NCBI RefSeq assembly: GCF_001043005.1 | Contig: NZ_JYKZ01000004.1 | Coordinates: forward strand, 1-64,000 | DNA length: 64,000 bases | Reading direction: 5' to 3' | Source of the DNA: Pseudomonas psychrophila | GTDB lineage: Bacteria; Pseudomonadota; Gammaproteobacteria; Pseudomonadales; Pseudomonadaceae | Shown here: piece by piece, positions 45,667 through 54,818 of the stretch | Layout: every line of letters begins with the position of its first letter | Numbering within the stretch: position 1 is the stretch's first letter | The notes under the pieces: generated by a model | The model's database searches: none | Told to the model about the DNA's origin: nothing | The model's input: only the letters and a program-made list of their open reading frames with translations | Position numbers and translations under genes: made by a program

Positions 45667-47390
45667 AGTTCTGGCCCCATCGAAAAGTGCAAACGAACAC
45701 CGCCATCGTCATCCAGCGCATGGGCCAGATCCAGACGAATCGGGCCTACCGGCGAGATCCAGCGAATACCCACGCCGACCCCGGTTTTCAAACTCGGGAA
45801 GTCCAGCGTATTGAACGCATTGCCCTGATCCACAAAGGTCGCCCAACGCCATTTTTCAGCGAACTGATATTGATATTCGAGACTGCCGGCCAGCATGTAG
45901 CGCCCACCGATCCGATCACCTTCAGCGTTCTTGGGCGACAGGCTCTGGTAGTCATAGCCACGTACGCTTTGGTCACCACCGGCAAAAAAGCGCAAGGACG
46001 GAGGAATCGATTTGTAGCCGTTGGTGGCGCTGCCGCCAAACTGAATCCGCCCCAAAAAGCGGTGCTTGTCCCACAAGGTGGTCAAGGCCTTGAATTTCAC
46101 ATCGCCGTGAAAGAGGTTGGTATCGGACAGCAGCCCTTCCTTGGCTACTTGCATCTCAGTGTTCACGCTGTAGCCGTGACTGGGATCGATACGGTTGTCG
46201 CTGCGCAAGACCGAGTAGCTGACACCGGGCATCAGCAGGGTGCTGAGCCCCGAGTCATCGCCCAGTCGGTATTCTTCGTGCTGCCATCTGAGCGACACGA
46301 TTCGCGTCCAGCCGTTGTCCAGTTTGCTGTGCCACTCGGGGCCGACCGTGAGCAGTTTGCTCAAGGTATCGGTGTTGGCGATTTCTTCGTTTTGATAACC
46401 CGCGGCAAGACGCAGTTTGTCAGTCAACGGAGGGTCCAGCGGGATGTCATACCAGGCGCCGACGTTTTGCTTGGGCTGGGAAATTTCGGATTCAAACCCA
46501 TAGCTGTCGCCGCGCGGATTGCCCCAATGGCGCATCCAGCTGGCTTTGCCACGGGCACCGGTGTCGGTCGAATAACCAAGGCCCAACGTCATGGTGCGCG
46601 GCTTGCGGGTTTCCAGATCAACATCAACCGGAATCACCTGCCCCACTGCTGTGCTGGGTGCGGCATCGACGCGCACGACTTCAAAATAACCACTGCTTTG
46701 CAGGTTTTGGTTGAGCTCAGCGACCAGTTCGGAGTCGTAAGGGGTGTCCGGTTTAAAAGGCACCATGCGGTCCAGCAGGGTTTGGTCAAAGGGTGCATCG
46801 CCTGCAAAAGTGACTTTGCCAAGCAAAAAACGCGGCCCGCTTTCGTAGACCAGATTGATATCCGCAAACCCGCCTTTGGGGTCGACCAGAATTTCGTGCT
46901 GAGTAAATTTACCGTTGAAAAAACCGTAACGCAGGGCACGGTTCTGGATCAATCGCTTGGCGTCTTCGTAGTTGCCCTGATTGAGCACCGCGCCGGGTTT
47001 AAGATCATCACTGGCCGGCACTTGAAAGGCCTTCAGTGAGGCGGCTGGACCTTCGACGCGCACGTTGACGTTGCGCAGATGCACCGGTTCGCCGGGATCG
47101 ATGCTCAACACCAGACGCGGCGGATCACCGGGTTTGACCTCGGCTTCTATAGAGGGATGGTAGTAACCCAAGGCCTGGGAAGCTTTGAGGGCTTGCTCCT
47201 GCGCGCCACGCTGAAAGCGCAATAACGCTTTTTCGTCACGATCGCCGAGACTGCCTATATAGCCTTCCACGTTGGCCTTGAGGGCATCGTTTGCCGGTTT
47301 GACCTTAACCACCAACTCGCTTTGGGCAGACACCGCAAAGCTGCTGAGCAGCAGGACAACACCACTGGTAAATCTTCCTGAGAACTTCAT
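45663..47390 (-). CDS. tamA: TamA, outer-membrane Omp85-family assembly factor
   Basis: A 575-residue protein with a signal peptide (to about SAQSEL), three POTRA domains (about 25-260) and a C-terminal Omp85/BamA barrel (WMRHWGNPRGDSYGFESEISQPK, RFFAGGDQSVRGYDY, WISPVGPIRLDLAHAL). The RGYDY motif is the conserved barrel-interior loop. I prefer ATG 47390; a GTG at 47408 would add six residues. No clear SD is visible. It is cotranscribed with tamB through a 4-base overlap. Confidence 0.92.
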   Translation of the reverse strand: MKFSGRFTSGVVLLLSSFAVSAQSELVVKVKPANDALKANVEGYIGSLGDRDEKALLRFQRGAQEQALKASQALGYYHPSIEAEVKPGDPPRLVLSIDPGEPVHLRNVNVRVEGPAASLKAFQVPASDDLKPGAVLNQGNYEDAKRLIQNRALRYGFFNGKFTQHEILVDPKGGFADINLVYESGPRFLLGKVTFAGDAPFDQTLLDRMVPFKPDTPYDSELVAELNQNLQSSGYFEVVRVDAAPSTAVGQVIPVDVDLETRKPRTMTLGLGYSTDTGARGKASWMRHWGNPRGDSYGFESEISQPKQNVGAWYDIPLDPPLTDKLRLAAGYQNEEIANTDTLSKLLTVGPEWHSKLDNGWTRIVSLRWQHEEYRLGDDSGLSTLLMPGVSYSVLRSDNRIDPSHGYSVNTEMQVAKEGLLSDTNLFHGDVKFKALTTLWDKHRFLGRIQFGGSATNGYKSIPPSLRFFAGGDQSVRGYDYQSLSPKNAEGDRIGGRYMLAGSLEYQYQFAEKWRWATFVDQGNAFNTLDFPSLKTGVGVGIRWISPVGPIRLDLAHALDDDGGVRLHFSMGPEL

Positions 47391-47454
47391 AGGCGCGGAT
47401 GCTATCACGGGCTGGGGGGCTCATAGAGCGCGCCAACGGGCAAAAATTTCGTCT

Positions 47455-48105
47455 TCAGGCCGTTGCTGTGTGCGACACCTGTGGATTGGCATGGAAGAAC
47501 ACATGTTCCACCACTGGCCCAACGGCCACTTCACCGATTTCCACATAGCCCTGGCGTTTGTAAAACTCCAGGTAATGCGGGTTGCCGGTGTCGAGTACCA
47601 CGCCTTCGGAATGCTCATCCTCCGCGCACCAGTTATGCACGGCCTCAAGCAATTGCTCGCCGTAATGCTTGCCCTGAAATTCGGGATGGATCCCCAGCAA
47701 CGGCAGCATATGCACCGCATCACCCGGAACGCAGGCCTGTACCGCCTGGTGATAGGCCAGATAGCGCCGTGTACAGCTCAGGCCAGTACTGAGCACCATG
47801 CGCAACTGCCACGCCCAGCTTTCGGTGATACCCAGGCGCCGCTGTGGTGGCGCGATCAGGGCAATGCCCAATAGCCGGTCATCAACCAGCAATCCCAATG
47901 CTGGCAAATCCTGCAGAAAATGCTGTTTGACCAGTTCGCGCACAGTGGCCCGAACCCGTTGCTCGTAACCACTGCGCTGCGCGTTGAATAGAAAACGAAA
48001 CGTCGGCTCATGACGATAGGCCTGATACAACAAGGAACGCGCTTCTCTTGAATAGCCACTGTCGAGCAACTGTATCTGACAGGTGGCGTTCGACGTTTGC
48101 GTCAT
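47455..48105 (-). CDS. GNAT-family acetyltransferase
   Basis: A 216-residue acetyltransferase: MLPLLGIHPEFQGKHYGEQLLEAVHNW gives the acetyl-CoA loop, and VVLDTGNPHYLEFYKRQGYVEIGE closes the fold. A strong SD (GGGGAG) lies nine bases before the ATG. The substrate is unknown. It lies 64 bases upstream of tamA on the same strand. Confidence 0.83.
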   Translation of the reverse strand: MTQTSNATCQIQLLDSGYSREARSLLYQAYRHEPTFRFLFNAQRSGYEQRVRATVRELVKQHFLQDLPALGLLVDDRLLGIALIAPPQRRLGITESWAWQLRMVLSTGLSCTRRYLAYHQAVQACVPGDAVHMLPLLGIHPEFQGKHYGEQLLEAVHNWCAEDEHSEGVVLDTGNPHYLEFYKRQGYVEIGEVAVGPVVEHVFFHANPQVSHTATA

Positions 48106-48272
48106 GCGATCAATCTCCCCGGCGCGGCCTCAATAGCGGCGCTTCTAATGCGTACGAACCCCCGAGGGCCACAACAGTTCAATCATGGCCAAGTGCATCC
48201 TACGTTAGCAGTGCATTTGCCCTACTGCACGCTGGCAGCTAGCATCGCAGTTTTGCTCAGGACTGCCCGCCC

Positions 48273-49085
48273 ATGAAAATCGTTTCATTCAACATCAATG
48301 GCCTGCGCGCTCGGCCGCATCAGCTGGCAGCGCTGATCGAGAAACATCAGCCAGACGTGATCGGCCTGCAAGAAACCAAAGTCCATGACGACCAGTTCCC
48401 CCTCGCCGACATCGAAGCACTGGGTTACCACGTTCACTACCATGGGCAAAAAGGCCACTACGGTGTTGCACTGCTCTCGCGCCAGGCACCTCTGGAACTG
48501 CACAAAGGCTTTGCCAGCGACGAAGAAGACGCACAACGGCGCTTTATCTGGGGCACTTACGCTGACGAAAACGGCCAGCCCGTCACCATCATGAATGGCT
48601 ACTTCCCACAGGGAGAAAGCCGTGATCACCCGACCAAGTTCCCCGCCAAACAGCGCTTCTACAGCGACCTTCAGCAGTTACTCGAAAGCCGGTTCAGCAA
48701 CGAACAACCGCTGGTGGTGATGGGTGATATCAATATTTCCCCGCAAGACTGCGACATCGGCATAGGTGCGGACAATGCCAAACGCTGGTTGAAGACCGGC
48801 AAGTGCAGTTTTTTGCCGGAAGAACGCGAGTGGCTGGAGCGCCTCAAGGGCTGGGGGTTGGTGGACAGCTTCCGTTACCTGCACCCGGACGTGGCCGATC
48901 GCTTCAGCTGGTTCGACTACCGCAGCCGCGGTTTTGAAGACGAGCCCAAGCGTGGCCTGCGCATTGACGTAATCCTGGCCTCCCAAGGGCTGGTACCGCG
49001 CATCAAGGCGGCCGGAGTCGACTACGACCTGCGCAGCATGGAAAAACCTTCGGACCATGCGCCCATCTGGCTGGAACTGAGCTGA
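48273..49085 (+). CDS. xthA: Exodeoxyribonuclease III
   Basis: A 270-residue class II AP endonuclease and 3'-5' exonuclease for base-excision repair. It has [15 protein letters not shown] (metal Asn), the catalytic Glu in [24 protein letters not shown], the [11 protein letters not shown] segment and the terminal [10 protein letters not shown] (catalytic Asp-His). Length and motifs are those of E. coli XthA. It is divergent from the acetyltransferase gene. Confidence 0.93.
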   Translation: MKIVSFNINGLRARPHQLAALIEKHQPDVIGLQETKVHDDQFPLADIEALGYHVHYHGQKGHYGVALLSRQAPLELHKGFASDEEDAQRRFIWGTYADENGQPVTIMNGYFPQGESRDHPTKFPAKQRFYSDLQQLLESRFSNEQPLVVMGDINISPQDCDIGIGADNAKRWLKTGKCSFLPEEREWLERLKGWGLVDSFRYLHPDVADRFSWFDYRSRGFEDEPKRGLRIDVILASQGLVPRIKAAGVDYDLRSMEKPSDHAPIWLELS

Positions 49086-49160
49086 TCTCCCTGTCATCGG
49101 CTTGAAACGTTTCTGACTTAAATTGCAGACATTCCTATGGCTCCAGGAAGGTGCCCACAC

Positions 49161-50468
49161 ATGCTGCGCTTTATGTCGGTGACCCTGTTATGCACGATGG
49201 CCAGCCTGGCCATCGCTGCAGACTTGCGGATCCAGGGTTCCAACACCATCGGCGCCAATCTGGGTCCCGCGCTGGTGGCCGCCATGCTGGCAGAGCAGGG
49301 CTTGCACGACATTCACAGCGTCCCGGTCATTCCTCCCAACGAGCACAGCATTGTCGGCACCAACGCCCAGGGTAAGCAGGTGCGGGTGGATGTCGCGGCC
49401 CACGGCTCAGGCACCGGTTTCTCTGCACTTTCCGCCGGGCAAGCGGACATGGTGGCTTCATCGCGGCCGATCAAGGACCGCGAACTGGTCGATCTCGAAC
49501 GCCTCGGTGATCTTAAAAGTCCTGACGCCGAGCAAGTCATCGCCATCGATGGGCTGGCGATTATTCTTCATCCGCACAACCCGCTTAATCAACTCAATAC
49601 CGAGCAACTGGCCCAGGTTTTCAGTGGCCAGGTCAGCAGATGGGAACAACTGGGCGGCATTGGTGGCACGATCCATTTGTATGCCCGTGATGAACAGTCC
49701 GGCACCTGGGACACGTTTAAAGAGCTGGTCTTGAACCGCAGCAAACTCGCTCTTAGCAGCACCGCGCTACGCTTCGAATCCAGCGAGCAACTCTCGGATG
49801 CCGTCAGCCACGACCCTCAGGCCATCGGGTTTATCGGCCTGCCTTACATCCGTGAGGCCAAAGCCGTGGCCATCGTCGACGGGGCATCACAACCCATGTT
49901 GCCGCTCACCGGCCTGATCGCCAGCGAGGACTATCCGTTATCGCGACGGTTGTTCTTTTACTTGCCGCCCTCTTCCCGCAACCCTTGGGCCAAGGCGCTG
50001 GTGACCTTCACCCAAAGCCCTCAAGGCCAGGCCATCGTCGCGCAGAACGGCTTTGTCGCCCAAACCGTACAGGCCGGCAATGTCCTGCCCGGGGCGCATA
50101 TGCCCGCGCAGTACCAGACACTGACCCAACAGGCTAAGCGCCTGTCGGTCAATTTTCGCTTTGAAGAAGGCAGTGCTTCACTGGACAACAAGGCGCGTCA
50201 GGACTTACTGCGGGTCATTGATTACTTGAAGGCCACCCACAAGCTGATCAATCAAGTGACGCTGGTGGGGTTTGGCGATGCCAAGGACGATCCCGAGCGG
50301 GCGCAACTGCTGTCAAAGTTACGGGCGATGGCCGTACGGCGCGAGCTGGTTAAAAGCGACGTGGTGCTTCGCGAAATTCGCGGCTACGGCGCACAAATGC
50401 CGGTGGCGGCCAACACCGAAGATGAAGGCCGTATCAAGAATCGTCGGGTTGAGGTGTGGGTGCATTGA
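49161..50468 (+). CDS. PstS-like binding domain fused to an OmpA-type peptidoglycan-binding domain
   Basis: A 435-residue exported protein. After a signal peptide (to about SLAIA), a PstS-like fold follows (RIQGSNTIGANLGPALVAAML, GSGTGFSALSAGQADMVASSRPI, ARDEQSGTWDTFKELVL). The C-terminal 120 residues form an OmpA-like domain (SVNFRFEEGSASLDNKARQDLLRVIDYLK ... EDEGRIKNRRVEVWV) that normally binds peptidoglycan. The ATG at 49161 has AGGAAGG ahead and fits the signal peptide. The ligand may be phosphate or another oxyanion. No pstCAB genes are nearby, so a sensing or wall-anchored scavenging role is as likely as transport. Confidence 0.82.
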   Translation: MLRFMSVTLLCTMASLAIAADLRIQGSNTIGANLGPALVAAMLAEQGLHDIHSVPVIPPNEHSIVGTNAQGKQVRVDVAAHGSGTGFSALSAGQADMVASSRPIKDRELVDLERLGDLKSPDAEQVIAIDGLAIILHPHNPLNQLNTEQLAQVFSGQVSRWEQLGGIGGTIHLYARDEQSGTWDTFKELVLNRSKLALSSTALRFESSEQLSDAVSHDPQAIGFIGLPYIREAKAVAIVDGASQPMLPLTGLIASEDYPLSRRLFFYLPPSSRNPWAKALVTFTQSPQGQAIVAQNGFVAQTVQAGNVLPGAHMPAQYQTLTQQAKRLSVNFRFEEGSASLDNKARQDLLRVIDYLKATHKLINQVTLVGFGDAKDDPERAQLLSKLRAMAVRRELVKSDVVLREIRGYGAQMPVAANTEDEGRIKNRRVEVWVH

Positions 50469-50483
50469 CCAATGACTCTCACC

Positions 50484-51692
50484 TCAATCTGCTTGCCACT
50501 TATCCAGCTCAAACTTGCCCACCGCTGCCCGGTGGACTTCATCCGGGCCATCGGCCAGACGTAACGTGCGCTGCATGGCGTACATGTAGGCCAGCGGAAA
50601 GTCCCCCGAAACCCCCGCCCCGCCGTGAATCTGAATGGCCCTGTCGATTACTTTCAATGCAACATTCGGGGCGACGACCTTGATCTGGGCGATTTCGCTT
50701 TTCGCCACCTTGTTACCTACTGTGTCCATCATGTACGCGGCTTTAAGGGTCAAAAGCCGTGCCATGTCGATTTCCATGCGCGAGTCGGCGATCTTGTCGA
50801 TAGTGGCGCCCAAGCGTGCCAGCGGCTTACCAAACGCGGTGCGTGCCAGCGAACGCTTGCACATCAACTCCAGTGCCCGCTCGGCCATGCCGATGGAGCG
50901 CATGCAGTGATGAATACGCCCGGGGCCCAGGCGTCCCTGAGCAATTTCAAAACCCCGGCCTTCACCCAACAAGACGTTTTCGTAAGGCACTCGCACGTTT
51001 TCGAACAGCACTTCAGCGTGCCCGTGGGGCGCATCGTCGTAACCGAACACCGGCAGCGGTCGCAGGATTTTCACCCCCGGCGTGTCGACGGGTACCAGGA
51101 TCATGGAGTGCTGCTGATGACGCGGATTCTCAGGGTTGCTCAAGCCCATGAAAATCATGATTTTGCAGCGCGGGTCACAGGCGCCGGAAGTCCACCATTT
51201 GCGGCCACTGATCACCCACTCATTACCCTCGCGCACAGCAGTGGCCACCATGTTGGTTGCATCCGATGACGCCACATCTGGCTCGGTCATGGCAAACGCC
51301 GAACGAATTTCGCCGCGCAACAGCGGATCCAGCCACTGTTTTTTTTGCGTATCACTGGCATATCGCACCAGCACTTCCATATTGCCGGTGTCGGGCGCCG
51401 AGCAATTGAACGGCTCTGAGCCCAGCATCGAGCGGCCCATGATTTCAGCCAAAGGTGCGTATTCCAGGTTGGTCAAACCGGCGCCCCGCTCGGACTCGGG
51501 CAGAAACAGGTTCCACAGTCCTTCGGCCCGGGCCTTGTGCTTCAACGCCTCCATGATTGCGGTCGGCTGCCAGCGGTCACCTGTAGCCACCTGCTGCTCG
51601 AAAATCGCCTCCGCCGGATAGCCATGGGCGTCCATAAACGCTGTCACTCGCTCGCGCAGTGCCTGAACTTTTGGGGAGTAAGCGAAATCCAT
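50484..51692 (-). CDS. Acyl-CoA dehydrogenase, ACAD10/11-like
   Basis: A 402-residue flavoprotein with [15 protein letters not shown] (FAD/substrate loop), [39 protein letters not shown] and the end [11 protein letters not shown], all typical of ACAD10/11-like acyl-CoA dehydrogenases. It introduces a double bond into an acyl-CoA, probably medium, long or branched chain. It is divergent from the LysR regulator at 51847, which is the most likely controller. Confidence 0.9.
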   Translation of the reverse strand: MDFAYSPKVQALRERVTAFMDAHGYPAEAIFEQQVATGDRWQPTAIMEALKHKARAEGLWNLFLPESERGAGLTNLEYAPLAEIMGRSMLGSEPFNCSAPDTGNMEVLVRYASDTQKKQWLDPLLRGEIRSAFAMTEPDVASSDATNMVATAVREGNEWVISGRKWWTSGACDPRCKIMIFMGLSNPENPRHQQHSMILVPVDTPGVKILRPLPVFGYDDAPHGHAEVLFENVRVPYENVLLGEGRGFEIAQGRLGPGRIHHCMRSIGMAERALELMCKRSLARTAFGKPLARLGATIDKIADSRMEIDMARLLTLKAAYMMDTVGNKVAKSEIAQIKVVAPNVALKVIDRAIQIHGGAGVSGDFPLAYMYAMQRTLRLADGPDEVHRAAVGKFELDKWQAD

Positions 51693-51846
51693 GGAGGGCT
51701 ACCTTCTACCGGGAATGACGAAAAGTGTTGCCCGATGCTAGAGCAGCCACCCTTAATTTGCGCTGCCTATTAGCGGTGTGTATTACCATTCATAAGCAAT
51801 ATATGGCTAGCCCGCATCACTGCCCCTAAAACAAGAGCCCTGCGCC

Positions 51847-52812
51847 ATGAATCTGAACAAGGTCGACCTCAATCTGTTTATCGTCTTCGACGCCATCTAC
51901 ACCGAAGCCAACCTGACCCGCGCCGGGCAGATCATCGGTATCACTCAGCCTGCCGTGTCCAACGCACTGGCGCGACTGCGCGAAAGTTTCAACGACCCGC
52001 TGTTCGTCCGTACTGCCCAAGGCATGGTGCCTACCCCAATGGCGCAGAACATCATCAGCCCGGTACGCAGTGCCCTGGCGCTGTTGCGCGTGTCCGTGCA
52101 AGAAAGCCGCACCTTTAACCCGCTACAAGCCAACAAGACCTACCGCATCAGCATGACGGATCTGACCGAGGCAGTAATTTTGCCGTCTTTGTTTCAGCGT
52201 CTGAGGCGTCAGGCACCATCGGTGGTGATCGAGAGTTTTCTCTCCCATCGACGCGAGACAACCAGCGATCTTGCGGCCGGACGTCTGGATTTTGCCGTGG
52301 ATGCACCGCTCAATACCGATCCACAGGTGCGCCACGTCAAGTTGATGGAAGACCGATATGTGTGCGCCATGCGCCAAGGACATCCACTCGCCAGCAAGAC
52401 CTCACTGTCCCTGGATGAGTACCTGGCCATGACTCATATTCATATCTCGACCCGTCGCAATGGCCTGGGAGAAGTAGACCTGGCGCTGGGGAAAATGGGC
52501 CTGCAACGTAAAATCACCTTGCGCTCGCAGCATTACCTGATGGCGTCCAATGTGCTGCAACAGACCGACATGGTGATGACCGTGCCCGAGCGCTTTGCCC
52601 GGCGCCATGCCTTGCATTTTGTACCCTTGCCACTCAGCGAGTTGCCCAACGTTGAAACCCATTTGTACTGGCACGAAAGCACCGAACAAGACCCGGCAAA
52701 CCGCTGGATGCGTGAGCAACTGATCGAACTGTGCCAACAACAAGTCGCACAGGAAAATAAATCAGACACGGCCAGCTTGCTTGACGTATACGTCAAGCAG
52801 CCATTAGTTTAA
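51847..52812 (+). CDS. LysR-type transcriptional regulator
   Basis: A 321-residue regulator: N-terminal helix-turn-helix (DLNLFIVFDAIYTEANLTRAGQIIGITQPAVSNALARLRESFNDPLFVRT) and a C-terminal ligand-binding domain with the long GRLDFAVDAP segment. It diverges from the acyl-CoA dehydrogenase gene with 154 bases between them, so it probably regulates that gene in response to an acyl or aromatic ligand. Confidence 0.88.
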   Translation: MNLNKVDLNLFIVFDAIYTEANLTRAGQIIGITQPAVSNALARLRESFNDPLFVRTAQGMVPTPMAQNIISPVRSALALLRVSVQESRTFNPLQANKTYRISMTDLTEAVILPSLFQRLRRQAPSVVIESFLSHRRETTSDLAAGRLDFAVDAPLNTDPQVRHVKLMEDRYVCAMRQGHPLASKTSLSLDEYLAMTHIHISTRRNGLGEVDLALGKMGLQRKITLRSQHYLMASNVLQQTDMVMTVPERFARRHALHFVPLPLSELPNVETHLYWHESTEQDPANRWMREQLIELCQQQVAQENKSDTASLLDVYVKQPLV

Positions 52813-52838
52813 GCCCACGAACTCTCCAGAGCCCGCCC

Positions 52839-53249
52839 ATGAGCAGCCAGACGTACAGTATTTCCGACCTTGCCCGCGAGCTCGACATCACCACCCGTGC
52901 CATTCGTTTTTATGAAGAACAAGGGTTGCTCGCCCCCGAGCGACGCGGCCAGGAACGAGTCTACTCAGCGCGGGACAAAGTCAGCCTGAAATTGATTCTG
53001 CGCGGCAAGCGCATTGGTTTTTCCCTGGCCGAATGTCGCGAGCTGATTGAGCTTTACGACCCCACCAGCGGCAATCAAAAGCAACTCAACAGCATGCTGG
53101 CCAAAATCGCCGAGCGCCGCGAGCAGCTTGAACAACAGTTATTGGATATCCAGCAGATGCAACTGGAGCTCGATACCGCTGAAGAACGGTGTATCCAGGC
53201 GCTGGAACAGACCATAAAAAACCAGACAACTAAAAGCCCCTCACCCTAG
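52839..53249 (+). CDS. liuR: MerR-family regulator LiuR
   Basis: A 136-residue MerR protein: YSISDLARELDITTRAIRFYEEQGLLAPERRGQERVYS is the winged helix, and VSLKLILRGKRIGFSLAECRELIELYDP plus a long coiled coil follow. This is the LiuR pattern, which controls leucine/isovalerate genes from palindromes with TTACGTTAACGTAA-type sequence, seen here at 56592 and 56634. The C-terminal residues KSPSP are encoded inside a repeat. It lies just upstream of HMG-CoA lyase and not beside liuA. Confidence 0.88.
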   Translation: MSSQTYSISDLARELDITTRAIRFYEEQGLLAPERRGQERVYSARDKVSLKLILRGKRIGFSLAECRELIELYDPTSGNQKQLNSMLAKIAERREQLEQQLLDIQQMQLELDTAEERCIQALEQTIKNQTTKSPSP

Positions 53250-53285
53250 CCCTCTCCCAAAGGTAGAGGGTTGGGGTGAGGGCTT
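53235..53285. repeat. Imperfect palindrome between liuR and HMG-CoA lyase
   Basis: AGCCCCTCACCC and GGGGTGAGGGCT flank AGCCCTCT/AGAGGGTT around a small loop. The pattern CCCTCACCC..CCCTCTCCC is a dispersed Pseudomonas repeat. It covers the last codons of liuR and its stop, then ends 37 bases before the lyase start. Confidence 0.6.
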
Positions 53286-53321
53286 GGCAAGACACACATT
53301 TCTACAGACACGGTGACCCCC

Positions 53322-54218
53322 ATGACACTTCCAACCCATGTGCGCCTGATCGAAGTTGGCCCGCGTGACGGTTTGCAAAATGAAGCGCTGCCCATCAGCG
53401 TCGCAGACAAGGTGCAACTGGTTGATGCCCTGACCGACGCCGGACTGGACTATATCGAAGTCGGCAGTTTTGTATCGCCCAAGTGGGTGCCGCAAATGGC
53501 GGGCTCGGCCGAAGTCTTTGCGCAAATCCGTCGCAAGCCAGGAGTGGTCTACGGAGCGCTGGCGCCCAACATGCGCGGGTTTGAAGATGCGGTAGCAGCA
53601 GGCGTAAAAGAAGTCGCAGTGTTTGCTGCTGCCTCCGAGGCGTTCTCCCAGCGCAATATCAATTGCTCGATCAGCGAAAGCCTGGCGCGCTTTGTACCCA
53701 TCATCGAGGCCGCCCAACAACACGGCATCAGCGTGCGAGGCTATGTGTCCTGCGTGCTCGGGTGCCCTTATGAAGGCCAGGTCAGCCCACAACAGGTCGC
53801 ACAAGTGGCCAAAGAGTTGTTCGCCATGGGCTGTTACGAGGTCTCTCTGGGCGACACCATCGGCACCGGAACCCCAACAGCCACGCGTACCCTGTTTGAG
53901 GCCGTAACGGCTTACGTACCACGGGAAAAACTCGCCGGGCATTTTCATGACACCTACGGCCAGGCGCTGGTCAATATCTACGCCAGCCTGCAAGAAGGTA
54001 TCGCCGTATTCGACAGTTCCATCGCCGGGCTCGGCGGCTGCCCATATGCCAAGGCCGCCAGCGGTAACGTGGCCACGGAAGATGTGGTGTACATGCTCAA
54101 CGGCATGGGCATCGAGACCGGCGTCGACATGGACAAGCTGCTTCTGGCAGGCGAACACATCTGCAACGTGCTGGGACGTGTTACCGGGTCACGGGTAGCA
54201 AAGGCCCGGCAGGGCTAA
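53322..54218 (+). CDS. mvaB: Hydroxymethylglutaryl-CoA lyase
   Basis: A 298-residue TIM-barrel enzyme that cleaves HMG-CoA to acetoacetate and acetyl-CoA, the last step of leucine degradation (LiuE). Motifs: [11 protein letters not shown] (metal Asp), [23 protein letters not shown] (metal His) and the signature [20 protein letters not shown] with the catalytic Cys. ATG 53322 fits; a GTG at 53313 is possible. In many Pseudomonas genomes the gene stands away from liuABCD, as here, with crcY directly downstream. Confidence 0.93.
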   Translation: MTLPTHVRLIEVGPRDGLQNEALPISVADKVQLVDALTDAGLDYIEVGSFVSPKWVPQMAGSAEVFAQIRRKPGVVYGALAPNMRGFEDAVAAGVKEVAVFAAASEAFSQRNINCSISESLARFVPIIEAAQQHGISVRGYVSCVLGCPYEGQVSPQQVAQVAKELFAMGCYEVSLGDTIGTGTPTATRTLFEAVTAYVPREKLAGHFHDTYGQALVNIYASLQEGIAVFDSSIAGLGGCPYAKAASGNVATEDVVYMLNGMGIETGVDMDKLLLAGEHICNVLGRVTGSRVAKARQG

Positions 54219-54231
54219 AAAGTGTTCCATG

Positions 54232-54264
54232 GTGTTACCTCGCCTCCCCACAAACGAGTAACAC
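54232..54264 (+). promoter_or_regulatory. Inverted repeat, candidate CbrB upstream activator site
   Basis: GTGTTAC (54232-54238) and GTAACAC (54258-54264) form a perfect inverted repeat separated by 19 bases, about 110-140 bases before the expected crcY start. The TGTTAC/GTAACA halves resemble those I recall for CbrB at crc sRNA promoters; the fit is by memory and not verified here. Confidence 0.7.
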
Positions 54265-54272
54265 GGAAACAA

Positions 54273-54299
54273 ACCGGCCTTTCCAAGGGCTGGTTTTTT
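54273..54299 (+). terminator. Terminator of HMG-CoA lyase gene
   Basis: An imperfect ACCGGCCTT/AAGGGCTGGT stem is followed by TTTTTTA. It lies between the CbrB-like site and the sigma-54 promoter of crcY. Confidence 0.75.
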
Positions 54300-54345
54300 A
54301 TTGCCTAAAAACTCAAGCCATTGATTTATAAGGATTTTAAAAAGT

Positions 54346-54360
54346 TGGCACGGCTCCTGC
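54346..54360 (+). promoter_or_regulatory. Sigma-54 (-24/-12) promoter of crcY
   Basis: TGGCAC (54346-54351), five bases, then CTGC (54357-54360) match the -24/-12 consensus TGGCAC-N5-TTGC with one change. The start site would fall near 54371. With the palindrome at 54232-54264 it has the form expected for CbrB-activated crc sRNA promoters. Confidence 0.85.
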
Positions 54361-54370
54361 TATCTCTATG

Positions 54371-54756
54371 GCATAACAAGAATAAAAACCGCAGCAACAT
54401 AATAAAAACAATACGAAACGACTCTGACATAACAAAAACAACACGGCAGAGACGCAGCTAACAGATTTTTTTGGAGAAGGTTTACTTTTCCGAGGCGCCT
54501 AAAAGCCACCTCGCAACCGGGCAGAGAAGAATAAAACTACCTTCAGGTAGCACCCGCACAGGTTGGATCACAGGTTTGATAGCCCGTGATAAAAGTGGAT
54601 CAGCGCTCAAAAAAATACGTTTGCTCTTGATCCCGCATGGGGATCGCAAAAAAACGCAGCAAAGGGTGAGTTCCAAAAACAACAATAAACCGCCCTTCAA
54701 TAATAAAAAAAGAGCATGCACGACATATTAAAGGGGAGCCTCGGCTCCCCTTTGTG
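54371..54756 (+). ncRNA. crcY: CrcY-type Crc/Hfq-decoy small RNA
   Basis: A gene of about 385 nt with no credible protein. It carries several A-rich Hfq/Crc-binding motifs: AATAAAAACC (about 54381), AACATAATAAAAACAATAC (54396-54414), ATAACAAAAACAAC (54429-54442), AAAAACAACAATAAAC (54675-54690) and CAATAATAAAAAAAG (54698-54712). The 3' end is the hairpin at 54730-54753. It stands between HMG-CoA lyase and the next gene, the position of crcY in P. putida. It would bind Hfq/Crc and lift catabolite repression when sigma-54/CbrB activate it under poor carbon. Confidence 0.88.
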
Positions 54757-54759
54757 TTG
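54730..54759 (+). terminator. Terminator of crcY
   Basis: AAAGGGGAGC (54730-54739) and GCTCCCCTTT (54744-54753) form a 10-pair stem with a 4-base loop, then GTGTTG. Confidence 0.88.
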
Positions 54760-54783
54760 TCTGCGATTCAAGATTACGCCCGC

Positions 54784-54809
54784 GTGGGAGCGAGCAGGCT
54801 CGCTCCCAC
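54784..54809. repeat. REP element
   Basis: GTGGGAGCGAGC (54784-54795) and GCTCGCTCCCAC (54798-54809) form a perfect 12-pair stem around AG. It lies between crcY and the convergent acyl-CoA synthetase. Confidence 0.85.
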
Positions 54810-54818
54810 AAAAGCCGG

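Noticed and set aside
44410..45828. 472-codon plus-strand frame opposite tamB
   Set aside because: Antisense to a clear TamB gene; no ribosome site or family likeness.
45687..47039. 450-codon plus-strand frame opposite tamA
   Set aside because: Antisense to a complete Omp85 gene; composition of a shadow frame.
54471..54731. Open frame of 86 codons in the 54.2-54.8 kb gap
   Set aside because: It lies inside the crcY transcript, shows low-complexity Lys/Asn-rich content from the A-rich motifs, and resembles no protein family.
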